Counted from the stretch's first letter, positions 1 through 7,409 are shown. The stretch: DNA of 14,929 nt from an uncultured Muribaculaceae bacterium (GCA_910586455.1 CAJUHX010000050.1:1-14929), one strand, 5' to 3'. Numbers and translations are program-made. Notes: generated by a model not told the origin, from the letters alone.

Positions 1-22
1 TTGACTTTTCTTATAATCCGGG

Positions 23-45
23 CATAAAAAATCGTGTTTTTTATG
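23..45. repeat. AT-rich perfect inverted repeat beside the first promoter
   Basis: Nine-base arms CATAAAAAA (23-31) and TTTTTTATG (37-45) flank the loop TCGTG. The right arm ends immediately before a -7-like box at 46. It lies where the spacer and -33 region of that promoter should be, and no TTTG is present there. It could be an operator, the A/T-flanked terminator of a gene to the left of the window, or chance in AT-rich DNA. Confidence 0.45.
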
Positions 46-53
46 TACCTTTG
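46..53 (+). promoter_or_regulatory. Candidate -7 box for the GNAT-ogt pair
   Basis: TACCTTTG matches the Bacteroidetes -7 consensus TAnnTTTG. No TTTG/TTG -33 element lies 19-21 bases upstream, so the promoter is incomplete or depends on an activator. A start about six bases downstream would leave a leader of roughly 20 nt before the TTG codon at 80. Confidence 0.5.
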
Positions 54-79
54 CATTCTAATCGCAAACCTCTATATAA

Positions 80-589
80 TTGACACCGGACATTGATATA
101 AGATTAATCCGCTCCGACAAACGCCGTTACATGCCTCTGATGCTGCTTGGCGACGAGTCGGAGCCTATGGTCGTACGCTATCTTGACCGGGGCGACTTGT
201 GGGTAGGCTTCGCCGACGAGGTACCGGTGGCGGTGTGCGTGGCTACCGATGAGGGGCATGGCGTGACAGAGGTGAAGAATCTTGCCGTGCGCCCCGATTT
301 TCAGCGCCGTGGCATAGGACGTCGCATGCTTGCCCATGTAGAGAGCCTCAACGCCGGACGGATTGTGACACTCGGCACAGGCGAAACTCCGTCGACTCTG
401 CGTTTTTACAAATCCTGCGGATACCGGTATTCGCACCGTGTGCCGGATTTTTTCACCGACAATTATCCCGAGCCCATAATAGAGGAGGGCGTGGAGCTGA
501 AAGATATGGTGTATCTGTCGAAGCATTGTGCGGTATCAATACATTACAGTAATGGAGAAAATCAGAACAATCACAATCAGACATTATGA
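80..589 (+). CDS. GNAT family N-acetyltransferase
   Basis: A 169-residue protein with the GNAT fold, which transfers an acetyl group from acetyl-CoA to an amine on a substrate I cannot identify. Acetyl-CoA-binding motif A is clear: strand VKNLAV (65-70) followed by QRRGIG (75-80), the Q/RxxGxG/A pyrophosphate loop. A later GTGETPSTLRFYKSCGYRY segment (about 117-135) is the usual C-terminal motif. The start is TTG at 80: an in-frame TAA lies directly before it, and the next in-frame ATG (at 131) would remove the first conserved strand (IRLIRSDKRRY). The -7-like box at 46-53 sits at the right distance for this start. The last 38 nt overlap the ogt gene, so the two are probably co-transcribed. 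No signal peptide; cytoplasmic. Confidence 0.85.
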   Translation: MTPDIDIRLIRSDKRRYMPLMLLGDESEPMVVRYLDRGDLWVGFADEVPVAVCVATDEGHGVTEVKNLAVRPDFQRRGIGRRMLAHVESLNAGRIVTLGTGETPSTLRFYKSCGYRYSHRVPDFFTDNYPEPIIEEGVELKDMVYLSKHCAVSIHYSNGENQNNHNQTL

Positions 590-1097
590 AACACCATGCG
601 GAGAGCTGTTGCTCGGTGCTGTAGGCAGCCGCTTGTGTCTTTGCTGCTGGCAGGCTTCGGAGCGGAGCCTCCGGGTGGCCGAGCGTGTGCGGCGGATGTG
701 CGGCGCCGAATTTGTGGAGTCGCATTCTGCAGTCCTTGAGCATGCGGTTGCTGAACTCGACGAGTATTTCGCGGGCCGGCGCACCGGCTTCGATGTGCCG
801 CTGTTGTTTATAGGCACTGATTTCCGGCAATCGGTCTGGAACGGACTCACCGGAATACCCTATGGCCATAAGGTGACTTATGGCGAAATGACGCGTCGCT
901 TAGGCTGTCCGCGTTCGGTGCGTGCCGTAGCCAATGCCGCCGGAGCTAATCCGTTGTCGCTTTTTGCAGCATGCCACAGGGTTATAGGCGCCGACGGCTC
1001 GCTTACCGGTTATGCCGGCGGGTTGGAGGTGAAACGTGCTCTCCTTGACCTTGAAGGCGGCATATTAAGCTTTGGTTGTTCGGATATTTTGGTATGA
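552..1097 (+). CDS. ogt: Methylated-DNA--[protein]-cysteine S-methyltransferase
   Basis: A 181-residue suicide DNA-repair protein that moves the alkyl group from O6-alkylguanine in DNA to its own cysteine. The C-terminal half carries the family signatures: a YGHKVTYGEMTRRLG region (helix-turn-helix), RAVANAAGANPLSL (about 127-139), the ACHRVIGADGSLTGYAGGL active-site block with the acceptor Cys at residue 141, and a terminal KRALLDLE. The usual PCHRV is ACHRV here. The cysteine is kept, so this is not an ATL protein (Trp at that position). I chose ATG 552; an in-frame GTG at 528 would add eight residues with no family support. It overlaps the end of the acetyltransferase gene by 38 nt, implying translational coupling. 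I see no clear terminator directly after it, only the hairpin at 1197-1218. Confidence 0.92.
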   Translation: MEKIRTITIRHYETPCGELLLGAVGSRLCLCCWQASERSLRVAERVRRMCGAEFVESHSAVLEHAVAELDEYFAGRRTGFDVPLLFIGTDFRQSVWNGLTGIPYGHKVTYGEMTRRLGCPRSVRAVANAAGANPLSLFAACHRVIGADGSLTGYAGGLEVKRALLDLEGGILSFGCSDILV

Positions 1098-1196
1098 AAA
1101 CCCGATATTAAAAGGACATGCCATGGGCGGATTCCGCTTCAGTATCTGACATTTCCAAATTAGCGATGCACCCCAAAATCCGCTGATCCATGATGA

Positions 1197-1218
1197 GCGA
1201 CGGCGAGGACGCCGTCGC
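1197..1218. repeat. GC-rich perfect hairpin between ogt and the tRNA gene
   Basis: Arms GCGACGGCG (1197-1205) and CGCCGTCGC (1210-1218) pair perfectly around the tetraloop AGGA. There is no T-run on the plus strand right after it, so it is not a standard intrinsic terminator for ogt, although it may stabilise the 3' end of that mRNA. The region to its left has further complementary pieces: GCGG/CCGC at 1127-1137, and GCGGATT 1127-1133 against AATCCGC 1177-1183. I find no credible gene in 1098-1238. Confidence 0.6.
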
Positions 1219-1238
1219 AACTATCGGCTTTATATACA

Positions 1239-1270
1239 AAAAAATCGAGGCTGAAAAACCTCGATTTTTT
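1239..1270 (-). terminator. Intrinsic terminator of tRNA-Gln
   Basis: On the minus strand directly after the tRNA: a 12-bp stem (AAAAAATCGAGG 1239-1250 with CCTCGATTTTTT 1259-1270) around an 8-nt loop. The A/T ends give a T-run on the minus strand, with the pattern symmetrical enough to act on both strands, so it could also stop transcription arriving from ogt. Confidence 0.85.
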
Positions 1271-1271
1271 G

Positions 1272-1342
1272 TTGCCTTAGAGGGATTCGAACCCCCACAG
1301 GCGGAACCAGAATCCGACGTGCTACCATTACACCATAAGGCA
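1272..1342 (-). tRNA. trnQ: tRNA-Gln (anticodon CTG)
   Basis: Read on the minus strand, all tRNA parts are present: acceptor TGCCTTA/TAAGGCA (U1-A72, typical of glutamine tRNAs), D-arm GTGT-AATGGTA-GCAC, anticodon loop TTCTGGT with anticodon CTG (codon CAG), a four-base variable loop, and T-arm GGGGG-TTCGAAT-CCCTC. The discriminator is A at 1272 and no CCA is encoded, so CCA must be added after transcription. The first anticodon-stem pair (27-43) is a T-C mismatch; the other four pair. The anticodon arm closely resembles that of E. coli tRNA-Gln(CTG). It stands alone, with its own promoter and terminator. Confidence 0.95.
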
Positions 1343-1395
1343 ATCTGTGGTGGCAAACTTTTGGGAAGTATTGTGTTGTTTCCCGTTTGCGGTTG

Positions 1396-1427
1396 CAAAG
1401 TTAGGAACTTTTTGGGGATTGTGCAAA
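1396..1427 (-). promoter_or_regulatory. Promoter of tRNA-Gln
   Basis: On the minus strand, TTTG (1427-1424), a 20-base spacer, then TAACTTTG (1403-1396): an exact Bacteroidetes -33/-7 pair. Transcription would start near 1390, giving a 5' leader of roughly 47 nt for RNase P to remove. Confidence 0.85.
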
Positions 1428-1575
1428 TTTTTTTGTCATTTTTTTTGAAAAAAATTAATGTCCCGATTGGTTTGTGTTGATTTAGAGTCGGTTCGCCAAT
1501 CAACAAAAACGTCAGGGCGGTCAACTATCGAGCGATATGAGTATCGATAAAAAATTGTCGGATATGGCGGAAAAG

Positions 1576-1607
1576 TTTGGTCATGTGGAGAAAAGTATGT
1601 ATTTTTG
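1576..1607 (+). promoter_or_regulatory. Promoter of the M3 peptidase gene
   Basis: TTTG (1576-1579), a 20-base spacer and TATTTTTG (1600-1607) match the Bacteroidetes consensus exactly. The start near 1613 gives a leader of about 20 nt before ATG 1633. The rest of the 290-base gap from the tRNA holds the opposite promoter at 1396-1427 and a small nested palindrome at 1526-1549. Confidence 0.85.
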
Positions 1608-1632
1608 TTTTTAAATTTTATAAACTCAGTAT

Positions 1633-3804
1633 ATGACCATTTTAAAAACCAAAATTTTGTTATCTGCCGCAGTAATGGCGGCAACTTCGCTTATGACAAA
1701 TGCCCGGACATGTGAGAATGGCTGTTGCAGCGATGCCCCGAATCCCTTCTACAGTGAGTTCACCGGCATCCATGGCACAGCTCCGTTCTCGAAAATCAAC
1801 AACAGCCAGTGGGAAGCAGCCATCGACCGTGGCATAGAGCTGGCCAAACAGGAAATCGACGCTATTGTAAAGCAGCGTTCTGTGCCTGATTTCGAAAATA
1901 CTATAGTGGCACTCGAGCGTGTCGGCGCCGACCTGAATCGTGTGCTTAACGTGTTCTTCCCGCTGCTGTCGGCTGACTCTGACGACCAGATGATGGAGAT
2001 TTCGATGCGCGTTTCGCCCAAACTGAGCGACTACAGTACTTCGCTGATACTTAACGAAGGTCTGTGGAACCGTATCAAGCAGGTTTATGACAACCGTGAG
2101 AAATTCAACCTCTCGACGGAGGAAGCAACCCTGCTGCAGAAGACCTACGATTCGTTCGCCCTCTCCGGTGCTAACCTTGAAGGGGAAGACCGCGAAACAT
2201 TCCGCAAGCTCAACGCCGAACTTTCCGAACTTACTACCAAATTCGGCCAAAACGTGCTCCGCGAAATGAGTACATATAAAATATGGCTTACAGCTGACGA
2301 CCTTGCCGGACTGCCCCAGAGCAGTATTGATGCAGCTGCAGAAGCCGCAGCCGCAGAAGGCCGCCCGGGAGAGTATCTGTTTACTCTCGACTATCCGGTT
2401 TACAGCGCTTTCATAAAGTATTCGGCTCGCCCCGACCTGCGTGAGATGATGTACCGCATGAATACCTCGCGCAACATCAAGGGCGAGTACTCAAACCTTG
2501 AGAACGTAAAGCGCATAAGCGAAATACGCCGTAAAATCGCCAATCTGCTTGGCAGCGAAACATACGCACAGCACTCGCTGAAGCGCACCATGGCCCAGAC
2601 TCCGGAGGCGGTGTACGACTTGCTTGACCGTCTGCGCCAAGCATATACTCCTGCGGCCAAGGCCGAGATGAAGGAACTGACCGAATTCGCATCTAAACTC
2701 GAAGGCAAGCCGGTGGTAATCAATCCGTGGGATTACTCCTACTACTCCAATAAACTCAAGACCGAAAAATATGCTTTCGACGACGAAGCACTGCGTCCGT
2801 ATTTTGAACTGAACAGCACCGTCAACGGAGTATTCGGTCTGGCGACCAAGCTTTATGGGCTCCAGTTCAAGCAGAACCCCGATATTGAGGTGTATCATGC
2901 CGATGTAAAGGCATACGATGTTACTGATGCCGACGGCAAGTTCGTAGGCGTGATTTATACCGACTTTTTCCCGCGTGCCACCAAGCGTCCCGGAGCGTGG
3001 ATGACAGGCTTCAAGGATCAGTATGTGGATGCCGATGGCGTTGACCAGCGTCCGCATGTGACTATTGTGATGAACTTCACCAAGCCCACCGGCGACACGC
3101 CGTCGCTGCTTACTCCGGGCGAGGTGGAAACCTTCCTGCACGAATTCGGCCACGCACTCCACGGCCTTCTGGCACAGTCGAACTATGCGTCGCTGTCCGG
3201 AACAGCTGTTTACCGCGACTTTGTGGAGCTGCCTTCGCAATTCAACGAAAACTATCTTTCCGAGCGAGAATTCCTCGACGGTTTTGCCCGTCACTACAAG
3301 ACAGGCGAGGCCATTCCGCAGAATCTTGTCGACGCGCTTGTACGTTCGTCGCAGTATGGAGCCGCATACGCTTGCATGCGCCAGCTTACCTTAGGCTATC
3401 TCGATATGGCCTGGCATACAATAACGTCTTCTGTCGAAGATCCTGTTGTATTCGAGAATTCCGCTACAGCTTCAACGGCTTTGTTCCCTCCGGTCGACGG
3501 CTCTATAATGTCAACCCAGTTCAGCCATATATTCTCGGGTGGTTATGCAGCCGGCTACTACAGCTACAAATGGGCTGAGGTACTCGATGCGGATGCCTTT
3601 GCCAAGTTCAAGGAAAACGGTATTTTCGACCGCAAGACAGCCGACGAGTTCCGTACCAACGTGCTGCAGCGCGGTGGCACTGAGAATCCTGCCGTACTCT
3701 ACCGCAACTTCCGTGGCCAGGATCCCACCATCGACGCTCTCCTTATCCGCGACGGAATCAATGACGCCCCCGATGTAAAGGTGAAAAACGAAGTGAAAGG
3801 ATAA
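1633..3804 (+). CDS. dcp: M3 family metallopeptidase, peptidyl-dipeptidase Dcp type
   Basis: A 723-residue zinc peptidase of the M3 family (thimet oligopeptidase/Dcp group), which removes dipeptides from the C-termini of short peptides. The zinc motif HEFGH is at 503-507 (His503, Glu504, His507). The third ligand is Glu532 in DFVELPSQFNE, and the GYAAGYYSYKW substrate-binding loop is at 637-647. All catalytic residues are present and the length suits the family with a leader added. Residues 1-25 form a signal peptide (hydrophobic LLSAAVMAATSLM, likely cleavage after TNA), so it should act in the periplasm. The mature N-terminus has a cysteine cluster (Cys27, Cys31, Cys32) but no lipobox, whereas many Bacteroidales homologues I recall are lipoproteins. 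It is a single-gene unit with its own promoter and terminator. Confidence 0.95.
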   Translation: MTILKTKILLSAAVMAATSLMTNARTCENGCCSDAPNPFYSEFTGIHGTAPFSKINNSQWEAAIDRGIELAKQEIDAIVKQRSVPDFENTIVALERVGADLNRVLNVFFPLLSADSDDQMMEISMRVSPKLSDYSTSLILNEGLWNRIKQVYDNREKFNLSTEEATLLQKTYDSFALSGANLEGEDRETFRKLNAELSELTTKFGQNVLREMSTYKIWLTADDLAGLPQSSIDAAAEAAAAEGRPGEYLFTLDYPVYSAFIKYSARPDLREMMYRMNTSRNIKGEYSNLENVKRISEIRRKIANLLGSETYAQHSLKRTMAQTPEAVYDLLDRLRQAYTPAAKAEMKELTEFASKLEGKPVVINPWDYSYYSNKLKTEKYAFDDEALRPYFELNSTVNGVFGLATKLYGLQFKQNPDIEVYHADVKAYDVTDADGKFVGVIYTDFFPRATKRPGAWMTGFKDQYVDADGVDQRPHVTIVMNFTKPTGDTPSLLTPGEVETFLHEFGHALHGLLAQSNYASLSGTAVYRDFVELPSQFNENYLSEREFLDGFARHYKTGEAIPQNLVDALVRSSQYGAAYACMRQLTLGYLDMAWHTITSSVEDPVVFENSATASTALFPPVDGSIMSTQFSHIFSGGYAAGYYSYKWAEVLDADAFAKFKENGIFDRKTADEFRTNVLQRGGTENPAVLYRNFRGQDPTIDALLIRDGINDAPDVKVKNEVKG

Positions 3805-3824
3805 ATTCACAAGATTTATAGTTT

Positions 3825-3861
3825 AAGAGGCCATATTCCCCCGGGATATGGCCTCTTTTTT
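3825..3861 (+). terminator. Terminator after dcp
   Basis: AAGAGGCCATAT (3825-3836) pairs with ATATGGCCTCTT (3846-3857) over 12 bp, extended by C-G pairs toward a C-rich loop, and followed by a run of T to 3861. It lies 20 nt after the stop codon. The rest of the gap up to 3998 is AT-rich, with nothing I recognise. Confidence 0.93.
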
Positions 3862-3997
3862 ATGGTTTGGCCAAATTCCGATAATTAATCTACATGCTTT
3901 TTAGGCTTTACTTTTTTTAATAATTACTTTGTGTCCAAATTGCTGAATATTAGTTTGATACAATAGGTTGTGTTTTACCTGCGGAATTTACTTGCCA

Positions 3998-4028
3998 CTT
4001 GAAGGATGTAAATAAATGTATAACTTTG
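3998..4028 (+). promoter_or_regulatory. Promoter of the SGNH protein gene
   Basis: CTTG (3998-4001), a 19-base spacer and TAACTTTG (4021-4028) fit the Bacteroidetes promoter; only the first base of the -33 box differs. Transcription from about 4034 gives a leader of roughly 34 nt before ATG 4068. Confidence 0.75.
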
Positions 4029-4067
4029 CACATCACATTTAAACTATTCAACAAGTTCAAATAATCC

Positions 4068-7000
4068 ATGAAACAAACCTTTAATGTATTGCTTTTGCTG
4101 GGTTCGCTGCTGTGCAACACGGCTGTGTGGGCGGATCCTGTACAGACTTTCTTATTCGATTTCGGTCCAAACAATGTGGCCAATCGTGGAAATATCACAC
4201 CGGCCAATGTAGCTGATGCCAATGGCAATTACTGGAACAATATCCACTCCACCAGCGGCAACAACATATTGGCAAAATCGGAATTCAACAATATACAGAA
4301 CTCTAAAGGTACCCTCGTAGATGGGGTTTCGGTGCTTGTCGACGGTCAGTTCAATACAAACGGTCTTACTGGCGGAGGAGGCCTTACGGCTCCGTCATTA
4401 GAACTTTTGGGCGACCTGGCTATAGCCACTGCTACCGAAGACTATATGTTTCTTGACGGAAATAATGTGGATAACAGAGCCTTTATACTTAAAGGTCTTG
4501 ACCCCGAACATGCCTATACATTCAGTATATTTACATCGCGCAAAGCTTCGGACACCCGCATCGGTCGTTTTACAATCGAGGGCTACAATACATTTACGGG
4601 TGAGAACCAGGCAGCCGGGAGCGGAATCGGTGCCAATGGCGAAAATCAGAACACATCGGTGGTACTGGTTTCGAAACCAGTATTCCCTGCAGCCAACGGC
4701 ACAATAAAAATTACAGTATCGCGAGTAACCGGCGCTTATATTCCGCTCAACTGTATGAGTATCCTTGAAGAAACTGATGTAAAGCGCCCCGATACTGCTC
4801 AATCCGACCGTCGATACTATTTCGACTTTGGAGCTACCCCTAAAGGCGCGAACAAGTGTGAACTTACAGAGTCGCCTGATAAAAATGGCAATCATTGGAA
4901 CAATATCACAAATACCTCCGACGGCAGCAAGTATGCTGATGCAGGCAGTGTATTCGCTAATCTGATTGACAGTAAAGGGCTGCAGTCTGGTATTACCGTT
5001 ACACTTAACGACCGTTTTTCGACCAATGGCATGAGCGGAGGCGGAGGACTTCTGACACCGGACGCCGAAAAACTCGCCGACTTTGCAGTATCCTCGGCTA
5101 CCTGCGATTATTATTTTTATGAGGCTGACCAAAGCGATTGCTCATTGACTTTTGGCGGTCTTGATGAGTCGAAAGCTTATCGCTTCCATATATTTGCCTC
5201 ACGTTCGGCTTCGGATAACCGTACGGGTAACTATCGTCTGAGCGGCTACAATATCTGGGCGGGTACTCTGCAGGCTGCAGGGGCTAATATCGGAGGCAAT
5301 GGTGTGAATCAGAATAACTCGAATATTCTGGTCAGCGACTATGTTTTTCCTGATGCCGACGGAAATATACGTCTTACTATATTGCGACAGAGCGGTACTT
5401 ATATTCCGTTGAACTGCATGAAGATTGAAGAATACAGAGATATTAAAAAACCGCTCATTAACAAATTCTCATCAGTCAGCCTTGTCGGAACGGCAATTGA
5501 TGGCCGCAGACAGCAAATCGATCAGGAAATCATCGATGGTATCCACTCCGGTGTATTCCATGGTGTGGCTGACTTTGTCGAAGGCAGTTTTGTGATAATG
5601 GCTACCGATGAAAATGGCAATGTACACACTTTAGGCAAGGGAGAAACCGAAGACAAACTTATCGAAGGCGGTGCTGCCATAGCTGTGAGCGGAGTTCCGG
5701 CTCTGTTAAGCTTTGATTTGGCAGGCATGACTTACGAACTGACGCCTATAGAGAACATACGCATAATAGGCAGTGCCGTGGGGGCGTGGAGTCTGACCCA
5801 CTACAAGCAGATGACATACGCCGGCGACCTGGTGTACACATGGCATGGCGAACTGCAGGGCTACGATACATCCTCAGATAGCGGCCGAATCGGCTTATAT
5901 ATAAATGGAAGCTGGACCGCTTTCAAGCGGCACCATATCGATAGTGATTATAATGCAGTACTTAAATTAGGCGAAGGCTCTGATATACCGATTAATCCGG
6001 GTTGTTATGATATGAGTTTTGACCTTGCGACCGGTGTACTGAAAGTGGCTAACGGCAACGAACAGCTCGATGCCAACCGTATTACAGTGTTCGGTTCGTC
6101 GGTGGCAAACGGACAGGGAGCAGAGCAGGTCGAGAATGTCAACCATGGCTACATTTATCTTTATGGTGAGCAACTCGCACAGCGTAATGCCGGCGATAAA
6201 AGTCCTAATCCGTTCTATATTTCCAATATTTCCATTAACGGCAACTCTACCATAAACTTGCTGAATCGCTATGACGATATGCGGCGTGAATTCGGCAAAT
6301 ATGTAATGTTTGGCGTTTCATTAGGTAATGAAGGCATCCATGACTCTGCCGATAAGCAGGCTGTCTATGACCAGTTCCGCAACAATATGCAATCTTTGAT
6401 TAGTATGGTTCGTGCAGACGGCAAGATACCTGTAGTCTGCAACAACTATACCCGCGGAGATTTTACCGCCGAGGACTACCGCTATATTCTTGATATGGAT
6501 CGCGAGATAGGTCTTTGGGATGTACCGTCGATAAACCTGCTTGGCGCTATTGATTCCAAGAATGGCAAGTGGGCCGATGGTTATCAGAATGGCACTGACA
6601 TTTATCATCCCAACCAGCAGGGACATCAGGAGTTTGCATACGCCGTGGTGCCGAGCATGTTCGATGCCTTGGAATCAGGAAAGGAACTGTGTATGGACCG
6701 TCTTACGGCATCCGGACTTGAGATGGGTAATATTACAGTCAAAGCAATACCGGAGGACATCATGCACTCTTTCTCTTTTGTGATTGTTCTTGATGGAGTT
6801 CCTGTAGAGGGCAATATTGCAAATGTCAAACTGGAAGGCAACGATGCTGGTATCAAAATAAGCAGTTTCGATGGAAATATAGTAGCTGCGATAGGCGATA
6901 CATCGGCAAAAGTGCCGTGTGCCATTGCTAAAGGCCGAGTTATGATAGCAGTAAGCTACACCTATGCATCAGGCATCCTTGACTTGAGTGTATATAATGG

Positions 7001-7409
7001 CAATCAGTCGCTTGGCGAAAGCAGACTCGATAATCTGGAGATTGTGCCTGTTGAATTTGTTGTCGGTCCGGCAGACTTGAATCTGTATGAGGCATTACTT
7101 TATCGCTCGGCACTTTCGGCATCTGATGTCGAAAGTCTGGCCAACGGCGAACTGCAGAAAAGCAGTCTTGAAATTTACTCGTTATTTGAGCCGGAAAGCT
7201 GTAAATCGCAAATGGTGGAAAACCATGCCATGAGTCTGAACGGGTTTAATGTTGACCGGGCTACCGATACCTCGGTTACAGAAATAGACAATACGCTTGT
7301 TCCGGCTGTTTATTATGGCGTCAATGGTATAGCAACTGATACCCCCGAAAAAGGTAGAATCTATATTGTAACGGCTAATGGTAAGGCTGATAAAGTAAGA
7401 CTTAAGTAA
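4068..7409 (+). CDS. Secreted multidomain SGNH/GDSL-type esterase
   Basis: A 1113-residue exported protein. Order: signal peptide 1-22 (cleavage after VWA); two tandem copies of a ~208-residue domain (27-235 and 250-456), probably galactose-binding-like; a SusE/SusF-like region (~462-666); an SGNH hydrolase domain (~671-872); a concanavalin/LamG-like region (~880-1060, ending LYRSALSASDVESL); and a C-terminal tail (~1081-1113, YYGVNGIA...GRIYIVTANGK) resembling type IX-secretion sorting tails. SGNH residues: Ser678 in FGSSVANG, Gly725, Asn754 in SLGNEG, Asp844 and His847 in DIYHP. Block I reads GSS rather than GDS. The likely role is removing acyl groups from a polysaccharide at or outside the cell surface; the substrate is unknown. 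No SusC/SusD or glycosidase lies beside it. Its DNA looks more AT-rich by eye than its neighbours. The esterase call is firm at fold level; the names of the accessory domains are inference. Confidence 0.82.
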   Translation: MKQTFNVLLLLGSLLCNTAVWADPVQTFLFDFGPNNVANRGNITPANVADANGNYWNNIHSTSGNNILAKSEFNNIQNSKGTLVDGVSVLVDGQFNTNGLTGGGGLTAPSLELLGDLAIATATEDYMFLDGNNVDNRAFILKGLDPEHAYTFSIFTSRKASDTRIGRFTIEGYNTFTGENQAAGSGIGANGENQNTSVVLVSKPVFPAANGTIKITVSRVTGAYIPLNCMSILEETDVKRPDTAQSDRRYYFDFGATPKGANKCELTESPDKNGNHWNNITNTSDGSKYADAGSVFANLIDSKGLQSGITVTLNDRFSTNGMSGGGGLLTPDAEKLADFAVSSATCDYYFYEADQSDCSLTFGGLDESKAYRFHIFASRSASDNRTGNYRLSGYNIWAGTLQAAGANIGGNGVNQNNSNILVSDYVFPDADGNIRLTILRQSGTYIPLNCMKIEEYRDIKKPLINKFSSVSLVGTAIDGRRQQIDQEIIDGIHSGVFHGVADFVEGSFVIMATDENGNVHTLGKGETEDKLIEGGAAIAVSGVPALLSFDLAGMTYELTPIENIRIIGSAVGAWSLTHYKQMTYAGDLVYTWHGELQGYDTSSDSGRIGLYINGSWTAFKRHHIDSDYNAVLKLGEGSDIPINPGCYDMSFDLATGVLKVANGNEQLDANRITVFGSSVANGQGAEQVENVNHGYIYLYGEQLAQRNAGDKSPNPFYISNISINGNSTINLLNRYDDMRREFGKYVMFGVSLGNEGIHDSADKQAVYDQFRNNMQSLISMVRADGKIPVVCNNYTRGDFTAEDYRYILDMDREIGLWDVPSINLLGAIDSKNGKWADGYQNGTDIYHPNQQGHQEFAYAVVPSMFDALESGKELCMDRLTASGLEMGNITVKAIPEDIMHSFSFVIVLDGVPVEGNIANVKLEGNDAGIKISSFDGNIVAAIGDTSAKVPCAIAKGRVMIAVSYTYASGILDLSVYNGNQSLGESRLDNLEIVPVEFVVGPADLNLYEALLYRSALSASDVESLANGELQKSSLEIYSLFEPESCKSQMVENHAMSLNGFNVDRATDTSVTEIDNTLVPAVYYGVNGIATDTPEKGRIYIVTANGKADKVRLK

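Noticed and set aside
528..551. GTG 528 as the start of ogt
   Set aside because: It adds eight residues not expected in the family; ATG 552 gives a normal N-terminus.
1108..1524. Minus-strand open frame of 138 codons across the tRNA region
   Set aside because: It reads through the tRNA-Gln gene, its promoter and its terminator and shows no protein family pattern.
2491..3294. Long minus-strand open frame inside dcp
   Set aside because: It is antisense to a clear M3 peptidase with all catalytic motifs; its sequence has no recognisable domain.
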